Assembly: GCA_011365055.1 (NCBI GenBank)
Contig: RDOG01000001.1
Coordinates: 186,001-250,000 of the forward strand
Direction: 5' to 3'
Source of the DNA: Promethearchaeota archaeon
GTDB taxonomy: Archaea > Asgardarchaeota > Lokiarchaeia > Helarchaeales > RDOG01
DNA: 64,000 bases
Part shown: piece by piece, positions 8,901 to 17,040 of the stretch
How positions within the stretch are numbered: position 1 is the stretch's first letter
Layout of the letters: every line of letters begins with the position of its first letter
Made by a program: the position numbers and the translations under genes
The notes under the pieces: model-generated
Told to the model about the DNA's origin: nothing
Databases searched by the model: none
What the model saw: the letters and a program-made list of their open reading frames with translations, nothing else

Positions 8901-9629
8901 TTAATAATCTAAAGATAAGTTATTTTCTTCATTAACTTCAAATTTATCCTTGATTTTCTTTATCTTACCATATTTACCTTTATTTAATTGTAAAACATTA
9001 TTAAACGTGCTTACATAACCATTATTAATTTCTATAAAATCATTTAAATCAAATTCAAAGATTTCTTCATTCCAAAGTGTTAATAAAATACAACCTGTAG
9101 GATCCCCAACTAAAAACGTTCCTACGGTAAGATTGTTTTTTACTCTTCGAGGTTGGTCTTTTCGTATGATTTTTAATTTAATGTTTACGTTTTTACTTCC
9201 TTTTTTAAGATCTCTAACATTAAAATAATCAGCTACGGAAATGGGTATTTTTTCTTTAATTCCTTTAAGTTGTTCAGCACTAATTTCAATTGTCGGAATA
9301 TCTTCATCTAATACCTCAACTTCTCCCTTTTTTCCCTTACTTATTCTGAATTTATTTGCAAAACTGGATACCCAACCATTTTTAATACTTATTACTTTTC
9401 CTATATTTTTATCTGTTTCTAAAATTTCTTTATCTCCCCAGACTTGATAAATAATTGAAGCTGTATCATCAGCAAGCAAATATTCTGCAACTTCAATAGT
9501 TTCTTGTGTTTTTTTCAAAGTTACTGTTTTAATCTCTATTCTATCGATTAATTTACCCATTAAATTTGCTGATTTTGTTAAATCATTTATCTCTCCAATC
9601 TTAAACCATTCGTCAGCCATATTATTCAC
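8901..9629 (-). CDS. Tandem OB-fold nucleic-acid-binding protein (RPA/SOSS-B-like)
   Basis: A protein of about 240 residues with two related OB-fold units: residues about 15-100 (IEVAEYLLADDTASIIYQVW, then ISIKNGWVSSF) and 125-225 (TVGTFLVGDPTGCILLTLW, then IEINNGYVSTF). The repeated DxTGxIxLxxW and I-x-NGxVSxF pattern is that of archaeal and eukaryotic single-strand DNA-binding SOSS-B/RPA OB folds. There is no zinc finger. The start may be GTG at 9629 or ATG at 9620. It sits between a small GTPase and an HprK-like protein, an unusual setting for an ssDNA-binding protein. Confidence 0.75.
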   Translation of the reverse strand: MNNMADEWFKIGEINDLTKSANLMGKLIDRIEIKTVTLKKTQETIEVAEYLLADDTASIIYQVWGDKEILETDKNIGKVISIKNGWVSSFANKFRISKGKKGEVEVLDEDIPTIEISAEQLKGIKEKIPISVADYFNVRDLKKGSKNVNIKLKIIRKDQPRRVKNNLTVGTFLVGDPTGCILLTLWNEEIFEFDLNDFIEINNGYVSTFNNVLQLNKGKYGKIKKIKDKFEVNEENNLSLDY

Positions 9630-9634
9630 TTTAA

Positions 9635-10162
9635 TTAATTTTTTTTAATCTTATTTAATAATAATTTAAATGCATCTTCAATACCATCTCCAGTTTTTGC
9701 TGAAGTTTCGATATATGGACAAGGAATTTGTTTACAAAATTCTGCAGCTTCATTATATCTAATTGATCTAAAATTTTCTAAATCTTTTTTATTACCTACT
9801 ATTACAACAGGGATACGTTCTTTAACACCCAACCATAATTCTTTCAATCGTTCCCTAGCAGTAGGATTGAATGTTGGTAATCGTGTCAAATCAAAAACAA
9901 GTAATGCGCCTTTTGCACCAGGATATGCAGAATCCCTAGCAACTTTGAATCTAATTTCTCCGGGTGTATCATTTATAATTAAATCAAATTCAAGATTATC
10001 GTATTTAACATTTTTAATATGAATCTCACCAGCCATTGTCATTTCATATTTCTTCTGAAACGTATTTGATAAGAATTTTTGAGCTATTGCAGTCTTTCCC
10101 ACCGATGCACCGCCTATAATTAAAATTCTTATTTTTTCAGATTCCATCATCCAATTACGCAT
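9635..10162 (-). CDS. Ras/Rab-like small GTPase
   Basis: A 175-residue small GTPase with all G motifs: GGASVGKT (G1), a Thr in the switch I region (G2), NDTPGE (G3; Pro-Gly-Glu instead of the Ras Ala-Gly-Gln), GNKKDL (G4) and ETSAK (G5). The length and the ETSAK motif place it in the Ras superfamily. No C-terminal cysteine for prenylation is present, so any membrane link must be indirect. Such GTPases are strikingly expanded in Asgard archaea. It sits five bases before the OB-fold gene and 15 bases after a PH-like membrane protein with an acidic tail, which could be its membrane partner (inference). Confidence 0.9.
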   Translation of the reverse strand: MRNWMMESEKIRILIIGGASVGKTAIAQKFLSNTFQKKYEMTMAGEIHIKNVKYDNLEFDLIINDTPGEIRFKVARDSAYPGAKGALLVFDLTRLPTFNPTARERLKELWLGVKERIPVVIVGNKKDLENFRSIRYNEAAEFCKQIPCPYIETSAKTGDGIEDAFKLLLNKIKKN

Positions 10163-10177
10163 CCTATTTTTCTGATC

Positions 10178-10816
10178 TCATTTTTTTTCATTTTCTTCTT
10201 CTACTTCTATTTCTTCTTCGTCGTCTTCGTCGATAAAAGGAATGAATTCGGATTTGATGAATTTAAAATTTAAAGATTCAGAAGAATTTTTTTTAATAAA
10301 ATCATAGATATCTTGCCCAATTTCATTTAATGTATCCATTCCTTCTAAACCATATTTATGATCTATTTCTATTGTTTCTTGAGATTTATTTATTGCTAAT
10401 AATTGACAATAATCACTACTTTCATCTTGAATTGTTTTTATCTCTTTTATTTCGGAGATTTTGAATTTTAAATTTTTATTAAAAAAGACAAATTTATTTT
10501 TATTATATTCTAATTCTGAATGAGATATCAATATTTTTTTATTATTTATTAGGGAGGAGATGCTAGCAATTGTTATTAAAAATGAAATTGGACCAAAAAA
10601 ACCATATGAAACGATTGCAAGCATTATGTTGATCAAAATAATAAATGAAAAAGGATTTAATATCAATGCTTGAATAATGATAACTGAGCTATACCAAATT
10701 CCATAAAAAAATGTACAAATGAACCAAAAACCAATTAATAGTAGTAGAATAAAAATAAAATTTTCTCTAATGGATGTAGATAATGTAATATTCATATCAT
10801 TTTTTTCAATTTTCAT
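10178..10816 (-). CDS. Membrane protein with PH-like domain and acidic tail
   Basis: A 212-residue protein. Residues about 15-95 form two to three hydrophobic segments. A short soluble beta-rich domain follows (HSELEYNKNKFVFFN, then KISEIKEIKTIQD), similar to bacterial-type PH (bPH) domains, and the chain ends in a run of Asp and Glu (DEDDEEEIEVEEENEK). It is the first gene of the operon with the small GTPase. No specific family is recognised; a membrane-anchored scaffold is a reasonable but unproven reading. Confidence 0.6.
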   Translation of the reverse strand: MKIEKNDMNITLSTSIRENFIFILLLLIGFWFICTFFYGIWYSSVIIIQALILNPFSFIILINIMLAIVSYGFFGPISFLITIASISSLINNKKILISHSELEYNKNKFVFFNKNLKFKISEIKEIKTIQDESSDYCQLLAINKSQETIEIDHKYGLEGMDTLNEIGQDIYDFIKKNSSESLNFKFIKSEFIPFIDEDDEEEIEVEEENEKK

Positions 10817-11015
10817 GAGATCACTTATGAGTTACTATAATTTTTACAGTATCAATCTATTAAAATGTTTAAGGAATTTCATTAAAAATAAAAATTATTA
10901 TTCATTAATTGAAGATATGACGTGATAGTTATTATTTTAAATGATTTTAATTTTTTAAATTAGATCTTATTATTTATTATTAGAATATCATTTATTTTTT
11001 CTTTGATAAATACAT

Positions 11016-11645
11016 CTAATTTGATGATTTTTCGATTTCATCAACTGAACCCTCAATTAATAGTTCCCCTTCAATTAATTTTTTAACATATTTAAATCCT
11101 AATTTCTCGAGTGTTTTCAATATCTTATAATTTTCCGCTAGAATTATGCCTTGGATTGTTTTAACTCCTCTTTCTTTGGCAATATGAACTAAATAATTTA
11201 TTAATATAGAGCCTATTCCTTTTCTTTGGAAACGATCCATAATTACTAATGACATTTCTGCTTTTTCAGGTTCAAGAGGATTAACTATAAAACTACCAAT
11301 TCCAATTAACTTATTAAAAAATTCTTTGTCCTTGCCTTTATATTCTACTACAACTCCAAAATTTTTATCGAAATTTACTCTAGTAAATCTTTTTACTCGT
11401 TTAAGTGGTACATTTTTCCTCCCAGCAAAAAATCTAAAATAAATAGTTTCAGGACTTAAGGAATAATATAGCTCCAATACTTTTTGATCATCATCAGGAG
11501 TAATTGGTCTAAATAATAAAATATCTCCATCTTTTAGTGTAACTTCCTTTCTGTATTTTTGAATTTCTGGAGATTTTACTCGAATTGAGAACATTAAATC
11601 TACAATATCATTTAGAAAGTTCCTATAGAATATTGGGCCTTCCAT
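11016..11645 (-). CDS. GNAT-family N-acetyltransferase
   Basis: A 209-residue acetyltransferase of the GCN5 superfamily. RPITPDDDQKVLELYYSLS then YFRFF begins the domain, and RFQRKGIGSILINYL is the acetyl-CoA pyrophosphate-binding motif A (R-x-x-G-x-G/A). AENYKILKTLEKLGF is motif B. It resembles the GNAT domain fused to ADP-forming acetyl-CoA synthetases (Pat-type protein acetyltransferases), here free-standing. Protein-lysine acetylation of metabolic enzymes is a plausible role, not shown. It is a single gene, divergent from the small gene at 11763. Confidence 0.85.
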   Translation of the reverse strand: MEGPIFYRNFLNDIVDLMFSIRVKSPEIQKYRKEVTLKDGDILLFRPITPDDDQKVLELYYSLSPETIYFRFFAGRKNVPLKRVKRFTRVNFDKNFGVVVEYKGKDKEFFNKLIGIGSFIVNPLEPEKAEMSLVIMDRFQRKGIGSILINYLVHIAKERGVKTIQGIILAENYKILKTLEKLGFKYVKKLIEGELLIEGSVDEIEKSSN

Positions 11646-11762
11646 CTAACCAAATTCTAAAAATTCTTTTTATGAAACATTAGAAAAATATTGATAAAAC
11701 TATTATCTTTAATAAATAGGTTTAATTAATATAAATATCGAAATACTTGAGTTGAAAAAATA

Positions 11763-12092
11763 ATGTCAGAAGAGAAGGAATCTAAACCTAAAAAAGAATA
11801 TGGTACTACTTGGGACAAATTGAAAATATTAAGCTTAGGAGGAAAATGGGCTTTTGGAGTAGGAATAATAAAGGAAAAATCCGGCGATAGAAAGATTAGA
11901 ATGGTGAAAGGAAAGTTAACAAATCCGTTAAAAAAGAGTGGTGAATGGAAGGAAATAGATTTAACACAAGATCCAAATCCGATTTCACAAGTTCAGAAAA
12001 TGAATTTTAAAAGAAGAGAAGAGTATAAAGCCATGATTGATACTCTAGATGAAATGTTTAATGTGCTTGAAAAAGAGCAAGAAAAAACCTAA
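11763..12092 (+). CDS. Small basic hypothetical protein
   Basis: A 109-residue, Lys/Glu-rich soluble protein that I do not recognise. It has a central Gly-rich strand region (LGGKWAFGVGI) and a helical C-terminus (AMIDTLDEMFNVLEKEQ). There is no cysteine and no membrane segment. It starts at the ATG at 11763 behind an AT-rich leader. The gene ends two bases from the convergent ferredoxin gene at 12094. Function unknown. Confidence 0.7.
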   Translation: MSEEKESKPKKEYGTTWDKLKILSLGGKWAFGVGIIKEKSGDRKIRMVKGKLTNPLKKSGEWKEIDLTQDPNPISQVQKMNFKRREEYKAMIDTLDEMFNVLEKEQEKT

Positions 12093-12093
12093 A

Positions 12094-12579
12094 TTATTCA
12101 TTTCTTAATAATATTTTTTGCAAATCCCATTGTAATTCTGGTTCTAATGCTTCAAATCCACATACATCAATACAATCTAAACAAAAGGTGCACTTTTCTG
12201 GTAAAATTTCTATTTCACCAAATCCAATTATATTAGGTGAAATATTAAATTCTTCAATTTTATTAGTTTGTTTTAAAGAATTTAATAATTCAGCCAATCT
12301 TTTTCTATTTGAAGCTTTGGAATTTTTCCATCTTTCAATTACAGATTCAAGTGCATATTTATCTCGAATTATTATAGCATTTGTAGGACAGATTCTAGCA
12401 CAAGCTGCACAAGCAATACAATTATTTTCTATAAATTTAATAGTTCCAAATCCTTTTAGACCTTCAGGAACTTTTACTGATTTAATATCTTTTATATTTT
12501 TTATTTTTAATTGATTTATTATTTCAATTATTCTTTCTCTTTTGGTTTGATCTTTCCAGCTAGATGTTATTTCAGTCAC
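12094..12579 (-). CDS. Ferredoxin-like protein with two [4Fe-4S] motifs
   Basis: A 161-residue protein. After an N-terminal helical stretch comes CIACAACARICP (C-x2-C-x2-C-x3-CP). Near the C-terminus is CTFCLDCIDVCG. The two motifs are separated by about 65 residues, much more than in a compact 2[4Fe-4S] ferredoxin, so the fold is probably custom. It overlaps the upstream QmoB-like gene by four bases and ends a three-gene operon (15532 to 12094). It is probably the electron donor or acceptor of the HdrA-like pair. Confidence 0.8.
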   Translation of the reverse strand: MTEITSSWKDQTKRERIIEIINQLKIKNIKDIKSVKVPEGLKGFGTIKFIENNCIACAACARICPTNAIIIRDKYALESVIERWKNSKASNRKRLAELLNSLKQTNKIEEFNISPNIIGFGEIEILPEKCTFCLDCIDVCGFEALEPELQWDLQKILLRNE

Positions 12580-14234
12580 CTTATCTTTTTAATGAATTGT
12601 TCGATTCTATTTTCTAAAATATTGTAGTTTATAGAAAGTAGATCTATCAATTCGATCCTATCATGATTAACATTTATTGAATTAAGTAATTCTTTCGTAA
12701 AAAATATTAAATTTTCAGCTTTAGTAGAGCCATCTGAATGATGACAAGACTTTTCTGGGCATTTTAAGATTAGTACTCCACTAGCTCCCAGTAATAAAGG
12801 CTTTATAATATTTTCAGGAGATAATTTACCTGCACAAGTTACTTTTATACACGACATATTTGGATTTTTATATTTTTCAATCAATTGAATTAAATCATAA
12901 CTAAATGCAGCGCAATTCATACAAATATAGGTGATTATTTTAGGTCCTATATTGGTTCTATTCTTAAATACATCAAATATCTTGTTTAGAGCTGTATTTA
13001 TCTCTTCATCAGAATATAATTTTAATTGAATTGCATCAGTTGGACAAATACTTGAACAGATACCGCAACCTCTACAACGTATTTGATTTATTTGTATTGT
13101 AATTTGTTTATTATGTTCATCTTTGACTGCTTTTATAGCATTGAAAGGACAGACATGCATGCAATTTTTGCATCCAATGCAATTATTCTGAATGATTTCT
13201 GCCCAAGTTTGTTCGATTTCTAATTTATCATTTTTCAAAAATTTATATATAGCTAAACTTGCAGCTCGAGAATGTTGCACTATTTGGGAAAAAGTCATTG
13301 GATGTATGCAACTTCCAGCTAAAAAAATTCCTTTTTGATTTGTTTCATTTTGATATAATTTGTTATATAGTGTCTTGAAGTAATTGTTATTACTCTTTTT
13401 AATTTCAGTTAATAACCCTATTGTATTATCTATATCATTATCTTGAAGGGGATTTGATAAAATTATATAAATTGGGGCAAAAGTTGAATTCAAGTTCTCT
13501 GAATTGATTTTTACAATATTATTTTCTGGATTTCTTGAATCAATATTTAACTTATAATTTCCTCTTATGAATTGAATTCCCGAATCTCGAGCCATTCTAT
13601 ATAAGTTTTCGGAAAAAAAAGGCGTATTAATATTCTCATATAAATATATAACTTCAAATCCTTTTCTTTTTGCTTCAATTGCATTTACCAATGAATAAAT
13701 ATTTGAGACCGAATCGTTTAATTCATTTTCTTTAAATGCTCCATTAAGAAAGATTAATAAATTTTCATTTTTTTTACAAATAAGCTTCCCATTTTTCATT
13801 AAAGAAACAAATTTAGTATGATTTATTACGTTTTTCTTTACATTATTGTTATAATGGATATTTTTTTCAGATAAACCTGTACAGATGCATATAGCGCCAA
13901 CATTGATTTCCTTAATTTCATTTCTTGATGTAAATTTTATACTATAGTTGCCTGGATCTCCTTCAATGTCATTAATTTTCGAATTAAGATTAATATCAAT
14001 TTTATCTGTATTATGAAGTAAATCAATTAGATTAATCAATGGATTTGGGATTATATTGCCTTCAATAAAAATTTTATCAACATTTATTAAATTTCCGCCT
14101 AATTCTGGTTCTTTTTCAATTAAATAAATTTGAAAATATTTTGATAGTTCTATACTTATCATAATTCCTGCTAAACCGCCACCAATAATTGCAACAGAGT
14201 GTTTTAGCGGAAACTCTTGAAAATTTTTTACCAT
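12576..14234 (-). CDS. HdrA-like flavoprotein fused to MvhD domain (QmoB-like)
   Basis: 552 residues. An N-terminal FAD-binding Rossmann motif (IIGGGLAGIMISIEL) is followed by GGNLINVDK where true HdrA has GGKM...DCSAC, so the HdrA-specific cysteines are missing. Two [4Fe-4S] motifs follow (CIGCKNCMHVCPFNA, CRGCGICSSICPTDA). The C-terminal 140 residues are an MvhD/HdrD-type [2Fe-2S] domain (ICMNCAAFSYD, VTCAGKLSPE, KCPEKSCHH). This order is that of QmoB of the quinone-interacting oxidoreductase complex. Together with the HdrA-like gene upstream (one-base junction) it should form a heteromeric flavin-based electron-transfer module. No QmoC-like membrane subunit is nearby. Confidence 0.8.
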   Translation of the reverse strand: MVKNFQEFPLKHSVAIIGGGLAGIMISIELSKYFQIYLIEKEPELGGNLINVDKIFIEGNIIPNPLINLIDLLHNTDKIDINLNSKINDIEGDPGNYSIKFTSRNEIKEINVGAICICTGLSEKNIHYNNNVKKNVINHTKFVSLMKNGKLICKKNENLLIFLNGAFKENELNDSVSNIYSLVNAIEAKRKGFEVIYLYENINTPFFSENLYRMARDSGIQFIRGNYKLNIDSRNPENNIVKINSENLNSTFAPIYIILSNPLQDNDIDNTIGLLTEIKKSNNNYFKTLYNKLYQNETNQKGIFLAGSCIHPMTFSQIVQHSRAASLAIYKFLKNDKLEIEQTWAEIIQNNCIGCKNCMHVCPFNAIKAVKDEHNKQITIQINQIRCRGCGICSSICPTDAIQLKLYSDEEINTALNKIFDVFKNRTNIGPKIITYICMNCAAFSYDLIQLIEKYKNPNMSCIKVTCAGKLSPENIIKPLLLGASGVLILKCPEKSCHHSDGSTKAENLIFFTKELLNSINVNHDRIELIDLLSINYNILENRIEQFIKKIR

Positions 14235-15532
14235 CAGTTATCCCTCTCTTTAGATAATATGGAAAAAGCTATTGCCCTAGCTTGTAATATTGTTTGAGGA
14301 ATGTTCTTTGGACCATCAATACAGCCTATGCTAAAAATATTTTCAATTTGTGAATTTGTTCCTTGAAATCCCCATTCATCAACGTGAATGAATCCATATT
14401 TATCACTTTTAATACCAAGATTTACTAAAAATTCAATATTATTAGAAGGAACTAATGCAGGAGTCAATATAACTAAATCAAAAACAAGTTCTTTATTATT
14501 ATCAGATTGTTCAATGGCAACGTATAATTTCTTGGTTTCGTGATCTTCCTCAATTCTTGCAACTTTTCTATTAATAAAATTAATTTTTTTTTCTCTTGCT
14601 TCTTTTAAATAAAAGAATGCATCTTCTTGCAATCTTAAATCAATATATGATATTGTAACATCAATATCTTGATTTCGTAATTCAATTGCGTGTTTTAAAG
14701 AATAACTACAACAAATTCCACTACAATATTCATTATATCTAAAATCTCGACTTCCTACACAAAGTATTATCAATGCGTTTTTCGGTTTTTTCCAATCCGA
14801 AGGTTTTAAGATTTGACCTTTTGTTGAATTAGTAGAATCTAACATTCTAGCAACTTGCAATTGTGTTATTACATTTTTATGGAGACTAAAACCATATTCA
14901 TTAATTCTTTTCGCGTCAAATTCTTGAAAACCAGAAGAAATAACCAAATATTTAACTTTTATTTCAAGAATTTGTTCTTTTGCTTTCAGATCAATCGCAT
15001 TTTTAGGACAAACTTTAGCACATTCTTCATTACAATCTATACAATTTAATCTATCAATCACTAATTTATTAGGAACGCAATTTTGAAATGGTAAAAAAAT
15101 TGCTTTTTTTTTCGTCCAATTAAAATTAAAGGAATCATCAATAGAATTTGGACAAGCATTTATGCAAAGACCACAATTATTGCAATCATTATTGATGAAT
15201 TTAGGCTTTATAAATAATTTTATTGCATATTTATTCTCAATTTTATTTATTTTAATAATTTTAGAAGACGTGAAATATTCAAATTTGAAATCATCATCCA
15301 ATTTCATTTTATAGAGACATTTTCTTATACCTTGAGTTTTTGTTATATAACCATCATCAGAAATACAACTTGCACAATCTTGATTTGGGAAACATTTTCC
15401 AATTTTGACTGCCATTCCTCCAATATATGGTTCTTTTTCTATTAAAATTGGATTTAAACCAATTTTTTTTAATTCTATAGCGCAATGAATGCCTCCTATG
15501 CCTGCTCCAATTATGGCGACATCATAAGACAT
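14234..15532 (-). CDS. HdrA-like flavoprotein (QmoA-like)
   Basis: 432 residues. The FAD motif GAGIGGIHCAIELKKIG is followed by YIGGMAVKIGKCFPNQDC and ASCISDDG, retaining the cysteines found after the FAD site of HdrA/QmoA. Two ferredoxin motifs are inserted (CNNCGLCINACPNS and a second, CIDCNEECAKVCP). GFQEFDAKRINEYGF and CVGSRDFRYNEYCSGICC are further HdrA signatures. It lacks the N-terminal domain and the C-terminal ferredoxin of the full-length HdrA at 18880. It is the first gene of a three-gene operon; its partner (12576) looks like QmoB. Confidence 0.85.
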   Translation of the reverse strand: MSYDVAIIGAGIGGIHCAIELKKIGLNPILIEKEPYIGGMAVKIGKCFPNQDCASCISDDGYITKTQGIRKCLYKMKLDDDFKFEYFTSSKIIKINKIENKYAIKLFIKPKFINNDCNNCGLCINACPNSIDDSFNFNWTKKKAIFLPFQNCVPNKLVIDRLNCIDCNEECAKVCPKNAIDLKAKEQILEIKVKYLVISSGFQEFDAKRINEYGFSLHKNVITQLQVARMLDSTNSTKGQILKPSDWKKPKNALIILCVGSRDFRYNEYCSGICCSYSLKHAIELRNQDIDVTISYIDLRLQEDAFFYLKEAREKKINFINRKVARIEEDHETKKLYVAIEQSDNNKELVFDLVILTPALVPSNNIEFLVNLGIKSDKYGFIHVDEWGFQGTNSQIENIFSIGCIDGPKNIPQTILQARAIAFSILSKERDN

Positions 15533-15668
15533 TTTAATTTACCTTAGAAAATAGGGAATGGTTTTCAAAATTGTATGCTCATCAATGTGAGAATATCATT
15601 TAAAAGATTTCTAAATATTTATCTAAAATTAGTCTTAATTAAATAAAAAAAGAAAAATAAAGGAAAAA

Positions 15669-16517
15669 TTATAGACTAAGTTTTGCAAGCAATTGCATTG
15701 GTTTAGTTTGATGGAATTTCACGTTTAATTCCTTAGAATCACCCAACCCCATGGCCATGGCCATTAATTGGGTCAAATAAAAAACAGGAATTTTTTTCTG
15801 ACCATCTAATTGTTGAAAACAAGCTGGACAAACAACACCGAAACACTCAGCACCTGCATTAATTGCGCTATTTATTTTGCTATCTGTTACAGCATCTCCG
15901 ATTTCCTTGCTTGTATTAGCAGCACCAGAACCACAACAAACCCATTCTTTCTCATAATCTACAATTGATGCTCCCAATGCACTGACTAATTCTCGAAGAT
16001 ATTTTGGTTCAAATGGATCATCCCATTGCATTACATCATGAGGTCTAGCATAATGGCACCCCGTATGACAAGCAACCTTCAATCCAGTTAAAGGTTTTGT
16101 TACAAGAGATTTGATTTTTTTGATACCAACATCTTCAATTAAGACTTGGACAAAATGTTTAACTTTTGAAGTGCCTTTAAATTCCTTTTTCACTTTAGAA
16201 AGTCTAGAATTTACTATTTCTTTCTTATATTCGCTATGTTTTAATTCATGATTAACTGCTTTTAATGTTTGAGTGCAACCATTACATAAACTAATAATAT
16301 CTTTACCTTCAGCTTCTGCAATAGCAAGATTACTTGCACCTAATGTCAACCACGTATCATTACTAAAACTATTGAATCCAACAGGATCAGGACAACATGC
16401 AAATGGTGCATCCGAAACTTCAATACCTAGTTTTTCTAATACTAATCTAGAAGCTTGCTCTAGGTGTGGTAATCTATTTGGAATTACGCATCCTAAAAAT
16501 AATTTCATATCTGCCAT
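15669..16517 (-). CDS. hdrB: Heterodisulfide reductase subunit B (second copy)
   Basis: 282 residues with two CCG domains. The N-terminal one has FLGCVIPNR, CCPDP and CNGCTQTL. The C-terminal one has HTGCHYARP, WVCCGSGAAN and CPACFQQ. These cysteines bind the noncubane [4Fe-4S] clusters where HdrB reduces disulfides. It starts at the ATG at 16517 behind GAGGTG. It ends the seven-gene Hdr operon and pairs with the hdrC-like gene 10 bases upstream, as a second HdrBC module. The true disulfide substrate in this organism is not known. Confidence 0.9.
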   Translation of the reverse strand: MADMKLFLGCVIPNRLPHLEQASRLVLEKLGIEVSDAPFACCPDPVGFNSFSNDTWLTLGASNLAIAEAEGKDIISLCNGCTQTLKAVNHELKHSEYKKEIVNSRLSKVKKEFKGTSKVKHFVQVLIEDVGIKKIKSLVTKPLTGLKVACHTGCHYARPHDVMQWDDPFEPKYLRELVSALGASIVDYEKEWVCCGSGAANTSKEIGDAVTDSKINSAINAGAECFGVVCPACFQQLDGQKKIPVFYLTQLMAMAMGLGDSKELNVKFHQTKPMQLLAKLSL

Positions 16518-16526
16518 TTCTACACC

Positions 16527-17033
16527 TCACTTTTTCGCTAATTTTTCGATAATAGCTTCTGCTCCTGTTTCTTTCATCAATATCTTTATTTCATTTACAT
16601 CAGGTTGTGGTATTTTTGGCAGATTCATTTGATCTCTTCGTCTTTCTATTGCTGTCATTAATGGGATTGCCTTTCCATTTTCCATGATAACTGATGCTTG
16701 TGCAACTGGCCATTCGGGTCCTATTCCTGCAGCTATTGCTTTATTTTTTAAAATATAAAATATTTCAGTTAATTTTATTTCGTTAGGACAAATTTCATCG
16801 CACGTATCGCAATAAGTACAGCCCCACAAACTTGTCAAATCATCTTTTTTCAAGATAACATTTTTAAAACCAAGAAAAGAATTCATAATTAAGCGTCTAG
16901 GGCTATATTTTTCTTTACCAATTAGATTAGAAACTGGACATTGTTCTGTACAGCGTTGACATTGATAACAATATGAAAATTGAGCTGCCTCGTGAACATC
17001 TAATATTTCTCTTTTAAATTCAAGATCCATCAT
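16527..17033 (-). CDS. hdrC: Heterodisulfide reductase subunit C (second copy)
   Basis: 168 residues from the ATG at 17033, which follows an AAGGAGA ribosome site; a longer frame reaching 17123 overlaps the upstream gene and is not needed. It has two [4Fe-4S] motifs: CYQCQRCTEQCPVS and CTYCDTCDEICP. HdrC passes electrons between HdrA and the HdrB active site. It is immediately followed by hdrB2 and preceded by the hydrogenase-type small subunit, in the same operon. Confidence 0.9.
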   Translation of the reverse strand: MMDLEFKREILDVHEAAQFSYCYQCQRCTEQCPVSNLIGKEKYSPRRLIMNSFLGFKNVILKKDDLTSLWGCTYCDTCDEICPNEIKLTEIFYILKNKAIAAGIGPEWPVAQASVIMENGKAIPLMTAIERRRDQMNLPKIPQPDVNEIKILMKETGAEAIIEKLAKK

Positions 17034-17040
17034 TTTTGTT

